Positions 51,155 to 59,484 are shown, counted from the stretch's first letter. The stretch: 64,000 bases of DNA from DATHZQ01 sp963823505 (GCA_963823505.1 CAWGLY010000007.1:130477-194476), one strand, 5' to 3'. The notes: generated from the sequence alone by a model not told the origin. Numbers and translations: made by a program.

Positions 51155-51675
51155 GGGGTCCTCCGTGGGTTTCGGGCCTCGGTTCGCGCCAGGGTGATCA
51201 GCTCGTCGATCCACTGGATGTCGGCTGCGACGCGATCCACGTTGTGGCGGATCAAGGCGAGGGTGTACGGGTCGGTGTCGGTGGTCTGGGTGCGGCGAAG
51301 GACCTTGCCGGTCTCCGCACGTCGCACACGCAGCTGGCTGCGGCGGTGCTTCAGGATCTCGAGCCGGCGGTCGGGATCGACGAACTCGAAGAAGGCAAGG
51401 CGCAGCTGGAAGCGGCGGTCTTCTTCGAAGTCGTCCCCCTCATCGGTCAGCAGCGCATCGAGCGCCTCCATGCCGTCTGCCGTCAGCCGGTAGGCCTTGC
51501 GCCTCGCCGAAGGCCGCAGCGCAGCGATCCATCCTCGTTTCTCGAGCCTCCGCAGCGCCGGGTACAGAGCACCGAAGGAGACCCGGACGAGGCCCAGATC
51601 CCCCAACGATCGCTTCAAGTCATACCCGTGGCGGGGCCCGCGACGGAGCAAACCGAGCACCGCAAGATCCAGCAT
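51151..51675 (-). CDS. PadR-family transcriptional regulator
   Basis: The 174-residue protein has the PadR winged helix (LAVLGLLRRGPRHGYDLKRS, VSFGALYPALRRLEKRGWIA, ARRKAYRLTADGMEALDALL) and a C-terminal helical dimerisation domain. PadR proteins are usually repressors of their own operon. It is coupled to ino1 by GTGA and lies just downstream of two 17-bp palindromes. Confidence 0.92.
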   Translation of the reverse strand: MLDLAVLGLLRRGPRHGYDLKRSLGDLGLVRVSFGALYPALRRLEKRGWIAALRPSARRKAYRLTADGMEALDALLTDEGDDFEEDRRFQLRLAFFEFVDPDRRLEILKHRRSQLRVRRAETGKVLRRTQTTDTDPYTLALIRHNVDRVAADIQWIDELITLARTEARNPRRTP

Positions 51676-51684
51676 GGCTGTGAG

Positions 51685-51720
51685 TATATCGAAACGATAT
51701 AGATATAGCGATTCGATATA
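51685..51720. promoter_or_regulatory. Double PadR-type palindromic operator
   Basis: TATATCGAAACGATATA (51685-51701) is a perfect palindrome around one base. TATAGCGATTCGATATA (51704-51720) matches it at 14 of 17 positions. Their centres are 19 bp apart, and the first begins 10 bp before the padR ATG, so binding would block padR-ino1 transcription. It also lies within 110 bp of the divergent VanW gene. Confidence 0.7.
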
Positions 51721-51789
51721 TTCCCTGACCGATCGGCCCACGAGCCCGCACTTCCGAACAAGCCCCAGGGCAGCCCTAATCTGGCCGCG

Positions 51790-53454
51790 GTGTTGAGAAG
51801 GTGGCTGCGCGGCATCGGTTGGGTGGTGGGAACCCTTGGAGCCGTCGCGCTCTTTGTGGCGGTCGTGTGGCAGATCGACACGAGGGTTGCGCAGGCGGAA
51901 ACAGTGCCGCGCAATGTCACCGTTGCCGGCATGTCGGTTGGCGGTCTTGGTGAGGACGATCTCGGTCGCCAACTCGAGCTCCTCGCCGACGATGTGGCGG
52001 CAGAGCAGGCGCTGTTGCGGACGCCGACGCGCGAGTTCACTGCGACGAACGCCGACATCGGCGTGACCTTGGACGTCGATGCGGTCTCCAGTGCCGCGCT
52101 GGCGGCCCGGCCGGGGAGCGGCTCTGTCGACGATTTCCGCAGCTGGGCTGAGTCCTTCTTTGCGACCACGGACATCGAGCCGGCCTATGCCTTCGACGAA
52201 CCGACGTTCACCACGTGGGTGGAGGCCCTCGGTGACAACCGGATCGAGCGGCTCCCGGTGGAACCCACCTTCACCGGGCGGGACGGGCTCATTGCCGTGA
52301 CCGAGGGAGTCGAGGGGCTGTGGTTGGTGCCGGACGATGCCGCAGCCGAAGTCGCCGCCGCCGCAGGCGCAGGCGGCGTGCCCGTGGAGGTGGATGTGCC
52401 GTGGTCGCCGCTGCCTCCCGCGGTCGGTCAGGAGCAGCTGGCGGAAGCCGTCGCTGAGGCCGAGGCCCTGGCTGACCGCCCGCTCACCGTGCGCGTCCAG
52501 GACACTGTGGCTCGCATCGGCCCAGGGACCATCCGGCGCTGGATCGATGCGGAGCAGAACGGCGACGGGATCGGCCCGGTTCTCGACACGGCTCGCATCC
52601 AGGACTCCCTCGAGCGGATCCTGTCCGACATTCGCACCGAGGGCGATCCCCCTGTGTTCACGATCGTCGACGACGAGGTTCAGGTGGAGTTGGGCGACCC
52701 GTCGCTGAAGTGCTGCAGCCCCCGCGCCGGGGACATCGTGGCCGATGCGATCCTGACCGACTACCGCGGCGCCGTCGCGCTTCCTCTCATCCCCGCTCAG
52801 GACGCCGCCTCCGTCGCCGCCGACCTGGGCATCGTCGAGGTGGTCGGTGAGTTCACCACCAATCACCAATGCTGTCAGTCCCGCGTGAACAACATCCAGC
52901 GGATGGCCGATCTCGTTCGTGGTGTCCTGATCGCCCCTGGCGAGAGCTTCTCGATCAACGACTTCATCGGGGAGCGGACCAGGGACAACGGGTTCGTGCC
53001 GGCAGGGACGATCATCAAGGGCCGCATCGTCGACACGGTGGGTGGCGGTGTCTCCCAGTTCGCCACCACCATGTTCAACGCCTCGTTCTTCGCCGGCCTC
53101 GATTTTCTCGACTACAAGGCGCACTCCCTCTACATCTCTCGCTACCCGTACGGTCGTGAGGCAACACTGAACTTCCCCGACGTGGATCTCGAGGTCGAGA
53201 ACAACACCCCGTACGGCATGCTGATCTGGACGTCGTACACCGGCACGTCCATCACGGTCCAGCTGTGGTCGACGCCCTACTACGAGGTGGTCGAGACCGG
53301 GCAGGCCGTGAGCGGATGGGGGAGGGCGTGCACCCACGTCGAGACGTTCCGCGAGCGCACCACTCCTGACGGCGCCGTTCTCGAGGATTCGGTGTTTGCG
53401 ATCTACCGGCCCGGCGAGGGTATCGACTGCAACGGCAATAGCATCCCCGAATGA
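51790..53454 (+). CDS. VanW family cell-wall-associated protein
   Basis: The 554-residue protein has an N-terminal membrane anchor (WVVGTLGAVALFVAVVWQI) and two putative peptidoglycan-binding (PF12229-like) domains to about residue 330 (NVTVAGMSVGGLGEDDLGRQ, EFTATNADIGVTLDVDAV). The VanW domain follows (NNIQRMADLVRGVLIAPGES, FIGERTRDNGFVPAGTIIKG, VGGGVSQFATTMFNASFFAG, YISRYPYGREATL). Paired Cys (KCCSPR, HQCCQS) and two further Cys near the end suggest external disulphides. TAATCT seven bases before the GTG implies a leaderless message. Overlaps the next gene by ATGA. Confidence 0.88.
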   Translation: MLRRWLRGIGWVVGTLGAVALFVAVVWQIDTRVAQAETVPRNVTVAGMSVGGLGEDDLGRQLELLADDVAAEQALLRTPTREFTATNADIGVTLDVDAVSSAALAARPGSGSVDDFRSWAESFFATTDIEPAYAFDEPTFTTWVEALGDNRIERLPVEPTFTGRDGLIAVTEGVEGLWLVPDDAAAEVAAAAGAGGVPVEVDVPWSPLPPAVGQEQLAEAVAEAEALADRPLTVRVQDTVARIGPGTIRRWIDAEQNGDGIGPVLDTARIQDSLERILSDIRTEGDPPVFTIVDDEVQVELGDPSLKCCSPRAGDIVADAILTDYRGAVALPLIPAQDAASVAADLGIVEVVGEFTTNHQCCQSRVNNIQRMADLVRGVLIAPGESFSINDFIGERTRDNGFVPAGTIIKGRIVDTVGGGVSQFATTMFNASFFAGLDFLDYKAHSLYISRYPYGREATLNFPDVDLEVENNTPYGMLIWTSYTGTSITVQLWSTPYYEVVETGQAVSGWGRACTHVETFRERTTPDGAVLEDSVFAIYRPGEGIDCNGNSIPE

Positions 53455-54326
53455 CGCAACCGCCCGATGGGAGCCCCATGACCGCTCGTCCCCTCCGCAT
53501 TCTCGGCATTTCCGGCAGCCTGCGGCAGCGTTCGTACAACACCGCACTGCTGCGTGCCGCGGGCGAGGCGCTTTCGGAGGGCACCGTGTTCGAGATCGCC
53601 GCCATCAGCGACCTCCCGCTGTACAACAGGGATGTCGAGGTGGAGGGTCTGCCCGAGCCCGTCCGGCGGATACGGGCGCACATGTCCGATGCCGATGCGG
53701 TGCTGTTTGCGTGCCCCGAGTACAACTGGTCGATCACCGGAGCGCTGAAGAACCTCATCGACTGGGCCTCCAGAAACCCCGCATCGCCCCTCGACTACAA
53801 GCCCGCCGGCATCATCGGGGGTGGCGGCCGGGGCGGCGCCGCCAGGGCTCAGGCACACTTCCGTGAAGTGCTGATGCACAACCGGGTACAGGTGCTCGAA
53901 GATGCCGAAGTGTTGATTCCGGGCATCTGGGATGCGTTCGACGATGACCTCCACCTCACCGACGACCGGGTCCGTGCCGACGTCGAGATCTTCATCGGGG
54001 CTTTTGAAGACCACGTCCGGCGCGATCTCAGCCACCGCCCCGCGATCGTGATGCTGGGTTCGGACCCCGATGTCATGGGTCGAGCCGTCCGGACCCTTGT
54101 CGCCGACTACCGCGTCGCTGCGGCCTACTCGGAGGACGATGCGCTCGCGCTGGTCGATCGGTGGGATCCCGCCGCCGTGGTCATCGGGGGCGGCGTCGAA
54201 GCCGCCACGCGGCCGTCGTTCACGGCTGCTGTCTCGGACGTGGCACCGCAGGCAGCGATGGTCGAAATCGGCGAGGAAGGCATCGACACGCTGCCCGAAC
54301 GACTGGCTGCGGCACTCCGGCGCTAG
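53451..54326 (+). CDS. NADPH-dependent FMN reductase fused to a receiver-like domain
   Basis: Residues about 15-185 are a flavodoxin-like FMN reductase: ILGISGSLRQRSYNTALLRA, ACPEYNWSITGALKNLIDWA and GIIGGGGRGGAARAQAHF. The remaining about 95 residues (IVMLGSDPDVMGRAVRTLVA, ALALVDRWDPAAVVIGG) look like a degenerate response-regulator receiver with no clear phospho-Asp. Such reductases are normally about 185 residues. The ATG overlapping vanW is one start; the internal ATG at 53478 behind GGGAG is equally good. Confidence 0.8.
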   Translation: MTQPPDGSPMTARPLRILGISGSLRQRSYNTALLRAAGEALSEGTVFEIAAISDLPLYNRDVEVEGLPEPVRRIRAHMSDADAVLFACPEYNWSITGALKNLIDWASRNPASPLDYKPAGIIGGGGRGGAARAQAHFREVLMHNRVQVLEDAEVLIPGIWDAFDDDLHLTDDRVRADVEIFIGAFEDHVRRDLSHRPAIVMLGSDPDVMGRAVRTLVADYRVAAAYSEDDALALVDRWDPAAVVIGGGVEAATRPSFTAAVSDVAPQAAMVEIGEEGIDTLPERLAAALRR

Positions 54327-54338
54327 CCCGGGAGCCTC

Positions 54339-54815
54339 CTAGTAGGCCCCGCCCAGCTTGGTGTGGTCCCAGGTGACGATCTTGTGCGGCTCGACGACGA
54401 CGGCGGTGTTCTTCTCCGCATACCGACCGAAGGCCGCCTCCAGGGCCTCGTCGCCGAGCTTCTGCGGCTCGTCGCCGACCATGGCGTAACGCTCGGCGAG
54501 CCGGCCATAGATCGACAGCACGTAGTCGCGGTCCGTCACCATGGTCGCGGTCCCCTTGATCATCGCCCCTCTGAGCTCGGCGTACGCCTCGCCGTCTTCG
54601 ACCAGGACGGTGAGGTTGGGGTTCCGTGCGAGGTTCACCATCTTCTGCGATTTGGTGAAGGATCGGAAGACGATCTTGCCGTCGTCGACCACGTACCACA
54701 TGGGTGCGGCGTGGGGGAACCCGTCGCCGCCGATGGTCGTCACGATCAGTGTGTGCCCTGATTCGAGGAAGGTGAGCAGCTCTTCATCGGTCATGGTGAT
54801 GTCTTTGCGTGCCAT
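54339..54815 (-). CDS. Split-barrel flavin/F420 oxidoreductase (PPOX class)
   Basis: The 158-residue protein has the FDOR beta-barrel pattern: SGHTLIVTTIGGDGFPHAAP, MWYVVDDGKIVFRSFTKSQK and RNPNLTVLVEDGEAYAELRG. In actinobacteria such proteins often bind F420 and reduce unsaturated compounds. GGAG lies immediately before the ATG. Cofactor not certain from sequence alone. Confidence 0.82.
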   Translation of the reverse strand: MARKDITMTDEELLTFLESGHTLIVTTIGGDGFPHAAPMWYVVDDGKIVFRSFTKSQKMVNLARNPNLTVLVEDGEAYAELRGAMIKGTATMVTDRDYVLSIYGRLAERYAMVGDEPQKLGDEALEAAFGRYAEKNTAVVVEPHKIVTWDHTKLGGAY

Positions 54816-54917
54816 CTCCGCAACCTTAGAAGGGTCGGATGCGAGGGGCCATGTGGCCATCTGTGCCTGCCAAAGGTCACTACCCGCGCATTGAGCGTCG
54901 CCCGCACAATTGAGGGG

Positions 54918-55718
54918 ATGACGCGCCCCCGCACGGTCGAGATCGGACCCTTCCCGCCTGAACGGAAAGTCGTGCTTGGTGCGCTGCGGGCAGGACGAGT
55001 TCAGGCGCCCGTCTACGGGCTCGTTCAGCTCGATGTCACGGAGGCCACCGGCCAGCTCGCCGGCATGGAGCCCAAGGGATCCTTCACTGCCTACATCGTG
55101 GCGTGCGTTGCGCGAGCGGTGGCCGCACAGCCCGAGGTCGCTGCGTACCGCGACTGGCGGGGACGGATCGTCACTCACCGGCATGTGGACGTGGCCGCGA
55201 TGATCGAGGTCGAGACCCACGATCGCAAGTTCCCGCTCGCCCATGTTGTTCGCGATGCGGACGTGCGAACGGTCGCCGACATCTCGGCAGAGCTGGCCGC
55301 GGTGAAGGAGCACCCCGAGTCAAGTCGCAGCGGTGCGCTGCTGCACCGTATTGCGCCCGCCATCGCTCGGATCCCTGGTGTCGTGCGGCTGTTCTATGCG
55401 GCGCTGGCTCGTTCGCCTCGCATGCGGCGCAAGGCGGGCACGGTCTCGGTCACCTCCGTCGGAATGTTCGCCGGCGGGTCGGGCCTCGGGATCGGCGCCC
55501 CGACCACCATGACGTTGAGCGTGCTGGTCGGAGGGATCAGTTCCCGCCCGTGGGTGGTGGATGGGCAGATCGTGGTGCGAGAGCTGGTGGACCTGACGAT
55601 CGCAGTCGATCATCGCATCGTCGACGGCGGTCCTATCGCCCGTTTCAGCTGCGACCTCCGGTCGATGATCGAGGCAGGCGGGCTGATGGCGGCTCCCTCG
55701 GAGAGCGGTACCGGCTGA
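54918..55718 (+). CDS. Free-standing 2-oxoacid dehydrogenase acyltransferase catalytic domain
   Basis: The 266-residue protein is the CoA-dependent acyltransferase core of E2 enzymes without lipoyl or subunit-binding domains. The catalytic motif is LTIAVDHRIVDGGPIARF. RKAGTVSVTSVGMFAGGSGL and APTTMTLSVLVGGIS match the conserved strand region. Its native role is unclear; such proteins may use other acyl carriers. I prefer the ATG at 54918; a TTG at 54891 is possible. Confidence 0.8.
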   Translation: MTRPRTVEIGPFPPERKVVLGALRAGRVQAPVYGLVQLDVTEATGQLAGMEPKGSFTAYIVACVARAVAAQPEVAAYRDWRGRIVTHRHVDVAAMIEVETHDRKFPLAHVVRDADVRTVADISAELAAVKEHPESSRSGALLHRIAPAIARIPGVVRLFYAALARSPRMRRKAGTVSVTSVGMFAGGSGLGIGAPTTMTLSVLVGGISSRPWVVDGQIVVRELVDLTIAVDHRIVDGGPIARFSCDLRSMIEAGGLMAAPSESGTG

Positions 55719-55775
55719 TCAGCAGCGCCTCCCGAGAAGCCGGTGGACCCCGAGAAGGAAGGCGTGCGCTCCCGG

Positions 55776-55781
55776 TACAAT
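55776..55781 (+). promoter_or_regulatory. -10 box ahead of panB
   Basis: TACAAT lies 112 bp before the panB ATG; no good -35 hexamer is seen 17 bp upstream. Confidence 0.35.
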
Positions 55782-55892
55782 GGCGGCGAGCCGGCCACAG
55801 GCGACCTTCGGGCGGCTGATGTGCATCCACGGCTCGCAAAGTGATGACACATGCTCACCCCAACCCGTCCGCGGTGGGGAGGAAGGAACACC

Positions 55893-56771
55893 ATGGCCAA
55901 GATCACGGCACCCAAGGTCGCCGCCCGTAAAGGGGGCGACAAACTGCGAATGGTGACGGCATACGACGCTCCCTCGGCGCACATCGCCGACAGGGCGGGT
56001 GCGGACATCATCCTCGTCGGCGACTCCGTCGCGAATGTCGTGCTCGGCCGTGACGACACCTTGTCGATGACGATCGAAGAGATGGTGCACCACACCGCCG
56101 CAGTGGCGGCAGCAAAGCCTTCGGCGATCATCGTCGGTGACATGCCATGGCTCAGCTATCACACGTCGGTGGAGGAGACCGTTCACAACGCCGGTCGCCT
56201 GGTGCGCAACGGCGGTGCGGAAGCGGTGAAGCTCGAAGGCGGCCGTAAGCGGCTGCCGATGATCCGGGCCGTCCTCGATGCCGAGATCCCCGTCATGGGC
56301 CATCTTGGCCTCACCCCCCAGTCGGTCCATGCCATGGGCGGGTACCGGGTGCAGGGCAAGACGGCCGCGCTGGCCCACGAGATGATCTCCGACGCCGTGG
56401 CCTTGTCCGATGTGGGCGTGTTTGCGATCGTGCTCGAAGGTGTCCCCGACGTCCTGGCCGACGTCATCACCTCCGAGGTGGCGTGTCCCACCATCGGCAT
56501 CGGCGCCGGACCCGGATGTGACGGTCAGGTCCTCGTCTTCCATGACGTGCTGGGGCTCCATGACGGCCACCTGCCGAAGTTCGTTCGCCAGTACGCCAAC
56601 CTGGCCGATGTTGCCGTCGCGGCCCTCGAGCAGTTCTTTGCCGATGTCCAGTCCGGAGCATTCCCTGGTGAGGACGAGACGTATCAGATGGCCGAAGAGT
56701 CGGCACAGATCCTGAGGGACTTCAACGTCGAAGCAGACGATCTCATGGCCGACGAAGCCATGGAGCGGTGA
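55893..56771 (+). CDS. panB: 3-methyl-2-oxobutanoate hydroxymethyltransferase
   Basis: The 292-residue enzyme makes ketopantoate for pantothenate and CoA. RMVTAYDAPSAHIADRAGAD, LVGDSVANVVLGRDDTLSMT (metal-binding Asp), AVKLEGGR, VMGHLGLTPQSVHAMGGYRV and IGIGAGPGCDGQVLVFHDVL are diagnostic. GGAAGGAA precedes the ATG. Confidence 0.95.
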   Translation: MAKITAPKVAARKGGDKLRMVTAYDAPSAHIADRAGADIILVGDSVANVVLGRDDTLSMTIEEMVHHTAAVAAAKPSAIIVGDMPWLSYHTSVEETVHNAGRLVRNGGAEAVKLEGGRKRLPMIRAVLDAEIPVMGHLGLTPQSVHAMGGYRVQGKTAALAHEMISDAVALSDVGVFAIVLEGVPDVLADVITSEVACPTIGIGAGPGCDGQVLVFHDVLGLHDGHLPKFVRQYANLADVAVAALEQFFADVQSGAFPGEDETYQMAEESAQILRDFNVEADDLMADEAMER

Positions 56772-56806
56772 CCGACCCTGCCGGGCAGCGTTGCGACGGT
56801 GCTCCC

Positions 56807-56812
56807 TATACT
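56807..56812 (+). promoter_or_regulatory. -10 box ahead of the 56.8-57.4 kb genes
   Basis: TATACT is a near-consensus -10 box 30 bp before the small ORF at 56843. No clear -35 is seen. Confidence 0.4.
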
Positions 56813-56842
56813 CTGTGGCAGGGTTCGTAGGGACTTGGGGGA

Positions 56843-56980
56843 ATGGACGGCCAGACGGCCGATGAACGCACCGATGTGACGGTGATGGATGAACGGGCGG
56901 CAGTGACGTGCAGCTCGGTATACATCGGCGTGGTGGACCACCTCGGGGCATGTTGGAGGGGTACGTTTGACGTCGGCTGA
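56843..56980 (+). CDS. Possible 45-residue ORF before the membrane protein
   Basis: The ATG follows TTGGGGGA and the frame ends 14 bp inside the next gene, whose SD it contains. The product is acidic (MDGQTADERTDVTVMDERAA). No homology recognised; it may be only the leader of the next message. Confidence 0.3.
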   Translation: MDGQTADERTDVTVMDERAAVTCSSVYIGVVDHLGACWRGTFDVG

Positions 56981-57386
56981 GCTTCCCGACAGACCCCCGC
57001 TCACGTCGTCGGACACCGACGGTGCAGAGCTGGGTCGGCTCCAGTCGCGTCTCGATGCCCTCAGCGAGCGAATCCACGAGGCGATCCCGCAGGGCTACGA
57101 CCTCGATGCGCTCATCAAGGTCGCGGGCGAGGGTCACGAGACCGAAGACGTGTACGACATCACCTCGGAGCAAGAGGCGCTGACCGGGCTCACGGGCCCG
57201 TTGAACGTGCCGGGCAAGACACCTCCGCCCGCGTTCGAGTTGGACGAGGAGGAGGCCCTGGCCATGGCGAGGGCCGAAGCGGCCCACGCATCGGTGCGCC
57301 GGAGCGGGATCGTGCTGTTCGCCATCGTCGTCCTGGTCATCATCGCCGCGATCGTCGGCTTGTTCGTGGTGATCCCTGCCCTCTGA
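56967..57386 (+). CDS. Tail-anchored membrane protein
   Basis: The 139-residue protein has a helical N-terminal half (GRLQSRLDALSERIHEAIPQ), an acidic middle (FELDEEEALAMARAEAA) and a single C-terminal membrane segment (GIVLFAIVVLVIIAAIVGLF), so most of it faces the cytoplasm. The TTG start follows GGAGGGG at five bases. Function unknown. Confidence 0.65.
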   Translation: MTSAELPDRPPLTSSDTDGAELGRLQSRLDALSERIHEAIPQGYDLDALIKVAGEGHETEDVYDITSEQEALTGLTGPLNVPGKTPPPAFELDEEEALAMARAEAAHASVRRSGIVLFAIVVLVIIAAIVGLFVVIPAL

Positions 57387-57455
57387 GCCTGCGACATCCG
57401 GCGCCGTTCGCTCCGCCGCACCTGCCCTGTCTGGCGGAACGACCCCGATCACCGT

Positions 57456-57506
57456 TACACTCGCTTCCGCTCACGAGGCCCCTGCTCCCGGAGATACCGG
57501 GGGCCT
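57456..57506 (+). promoter_or_regulatory. Promoter and leader hairpin of the rpsF operon
   Basis: TACACT (57456-57461) would start transcription near 57468. The leader contains a hairpin with arms AGGCCCC (57476-57482) and GGGGCCT (57500-57506) and an inner CCGG/CCGG. Leaders of rpsF operons in many bacteria carry a hairpin bound by the S6:S18 pair; this one is in the right place but I cannot confirm the consensus. Confidence 0.45.
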
Positions 57507-57541
57507 TTCGCATCCCGCGAATGTCCACAGGAGGTAGAGCT

Positions 57542-57829
57542 TTGCGTACGTACGAGCTGATGATCATCCATCGGCCCGAAATGACGGAGGACGACGTGCA
57601 GTCGCAGGTCGGCGAGGTCGAGAAGGCCATCGCCGAGTCCGGCTCCGTGTCCAAGACGGATTTCTGGGGCAAGCGCCGCTTCGCCTACGAGATCAATCAC
57701 CTGAATGAGGGCTACTACTCCATTGTCGAGTTCAGCGCCGATTTTGAGATCGTCGAACGCCTCGACCGCGCTCTGAACCTCTCCGATGCCGTGATACGGC
57801 ACAAGATCCTGAAGCGCGGAGCCGCGTGA
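57542..57829 (+). CDS. rpsF: 30S ribosomal protein S6
   Basis: The 95-residue protein starts at a TTG seven bases after AGGAGG. RTYELMIIHRPEMTEDDVQS, WGKRRFAYEINHLNEGYYSI and LNLSDAVIRHKIL are typical of S6. First gene of the rpsF-ssb-rpsR-rplI-dnaB block. Confidence 0.95.
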   Translation: MRTYELMIIHRPEMTEDDVQSQVGEVEKAIAESGSVSKTDFWGKRRFAYEINHLNEGYYSIVEFSADFEIVERLDRALNLSDAVIRHKILKRGAA

Positions 57830-57911
57830 CACCAGTCGGTCGGGGGACTCCCGCCGATTTGTGTCACACCGAGTCGCCACGATGAGCGACAAGTAGACGA
57901 GAAAGATCGAG

Positions 57912-58352
57912 ATGCCTGTAAACAGTGTGACCCTCATTGGAAACCTCGTGGACGATCCCGAGTTGCGCTTCACCGCCTCCGGCGTTGCCATGGCGAAGCT
58001 TCGTTTTGCGGTCAACCGCCGCTACCAGGACCGCGGCGGCGAGTGGCAGGAAGACACCAGCTTCTTCAGCGGAACGTGCTGGCGTGACATGGCAGAGAAC
58101 GTGGCCGAGTCCCTCACCAAGGGCACCCGCGTGATCGTCACGGGCCGCCTCGAGCAGCGCTCCTGGGAGACCCAGGAGGGTGACAAGCGCTCGATCGTCG
58201 AGATCAGCATCGACGAGATCGGGCCCTCCGTGCGCTGGGCGACGGCGACGGTGACCCGGACGCCGCGCAGCGGTGGCGATTACCAGCCGAGCTCGTCTGC
58301 TCCAGCCCCGGTCGTTCGCGACGACTACGGACCCGACGAGGCGCCGTTCTAA
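57912..58352 (+). CDS. ssb: Single-stranded DNA-binding protein
   Basis: The 146-residue protein has one OB fold (NSVTLIGNLVDDPELRFTAS, FFSGTCWRDMAENVAESLTK, RVIVTGRLEQRSW) and a short linker to the acidic tip DEAPF, a variant of the DDIPF tail that recruits replication and repair proteins. GAAAGATCGAG precedes the ATG. Confidence 0.95.
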   Translation: MPVNSVTLIGNLVDDPELRFTASGVAMAKLRFAVNRRYQDRGGEWQEDTSFFSGTCWRDMAENVAESLTKGTRVIVTGRLEQRSWETQEGDKRSIVEISIDEIGPSVRWATATVTRTPRSGGDYQPSSSAPAPVVRDDYGPDEAPF

Positions 58353-58389
58353 CACCGTCCGTTCCTGAAATCTTCGAGGAGAAAACACC

Positions 58390-58656
58390 ATGCCACCGAA
58401 TTCCCGATCAAAGGGCAAGCGCCGCCGCCCACCGGTAGACGGGCGCAAACGCAAGCGCATCGTCCACAAGTTCCGTGAGGACGACATTGTCGACTACAAG
58501 GACATCGTGCTGCTCCGCAAGTTCATGTCCGATCGCGGCAAGATTCGCTCGCGACGAGTCACCGGCTTGAGCCCTTCCCGCCAGCGTGAAGTCGCCAAGG
58601 CCATCAAGAATGCCCGCGAGATGGGGCTGCTGCCGTACACGCAGCAACGCTCATGA
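58390..58656 (+). CDS. rpsR: 30S ribosomal protein S18
   Basis: The 88-residue protein has DYKDIVLLRKFMSDRGKIRS, RRVTGLSPSRQREVAKAIKN and ARE. It lacks the Cys ligands of the zinc-binding S18 form. SD AGGAGAAAA. Overlaps rplI by ATGA. Confidence 0.95.
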   Translation: MPPNSRSKGKRRRPPVDGRKRKRIVHKFREDDIVDYKDIVLLRKFMSDRGKIRSRRVTGLSPSRQREVAKAIKNAREMGLLPYTQQRS

Positions 58657-59105
58657 GCATCAAACTCATCCTGCTCGAAGACGTGCCGGAGCTCGGCAAT
58701 CGGGGCACGATCGTGGACGTCGCCGACGGCTATGCCCGCAACTACCTGGTTCCGCGGGGGAAGGCCATGAAGGCCACAGCCGGCGCCGTCGCCCAGGCGG
58801 ACGCCATGCACAAGGCTCGCGACGAGGCCGAGCGGCGCAAGAAGGCCGAGGCCGAACAGATCGCGACGACCCTCGTGGGGACTCGCGTCGTGGTCGCAGC
58901 TCGCGCCAGTGACGAAGGCCGTCTGTTCGGCTCGGTCGCCGAGCACGACATCGTGGAAGCGATCTTGAAGTTCACCGGTCAAGAGGTCGAGCGCAAGATC
59001 GTGACGATCGACACCCCGATCAAAGAGATCGGCCTCCACGAAGTCACCCTCAAACCGCATCCCGAGGTCGAGTTCAAGGTCACGCTGGACGTCATCCCGG
59101 CCTAG
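58653..59105 (+). CDS. rplI: 50S ribosomal protein L9
   Basis: The 150-residue protein begins MSIKLILLEDVPELGNRGTI with VADGYARNYLVPRGKAM, the L9 N-terminal domain, followed by a long connecting helix and the C-terminal domain (RLFGSVAEHDIVEAI). Normal length. Confidence 0.96.
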   Translation: MSIKLILLEDVPELGNRGTIVDVADGYARNYLVPRGKAMKATAGAVAQADAMHKARDEAERRKKAEAEQIATTLVGTRVVVAARASDEGRLFGSVAEHDIVEAILKFTGQEVERKIVTIDTPIKEIGLHEVTLKPHPEVEFKVTLDVIPA

Positions 59106-59484
59106 GAGACTGCTGATCAAATCGTCGTGAGGGCTCGCGGGTCCGCCACGGTGCCTGGTCACGACCTCGGTCACGAGCTCGAACTGACGTTGATCAGCAG
59201 TGGCGTAGCGCCTCGCTCGAAGCGGGCGTCGCGCGAGTCCTGGACCACGATCGTCGAGGGCCGATGTGGCGGCTACGGGACCAAGAACGGCAAAAGAATC
59301 CCGGTGTCGCGAAATCGGAGGAGCGCTCTGACTTGAGGGATCCCTTCGAGGCAACTTCAATGCGCCACGGCTTCCCCCGCGTGACAGATGAGCGGCGCTG
59401 TCGCGCCGGAAATCTGTCACACCCGCCAGGTATGTATGCGCGGGGCGGCAACGAGGACCGTGAGGACGACAGAATGGAGCGCCG
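59106..59484. repeat. 379-bp rplI-dnaB gap with two inverted repeats
   Basis: No gene is evident. CTGCTGATCAA (59110-59120) and TTGATCAGCAG (59190-59200) are perfect 11-bp inverted repeats enclosing 69 bp. GTGACAGA (59381-59388) and TCTGTCAC (59413-59420) enclose a second stem GGCGC/GCGCC (59394-59398, 59403-59407) with a symmetric 5+5 internal loop, giving a compact hairpin about 65 bp before dnaB. AGGGATCCCT at 59336-59345 is palindromic. They may act as a terminator and a leader element. Confidence 0.5.

Noticed and set aside
59107..59200. Minus-strand frame reading FELVTEVVTRHRGG and DDLISSLLG, faintly like a P450 segment
   Set aside because: It is too short and extends antisense into rplI; the flanking inverted repeat explains part of the pattern.
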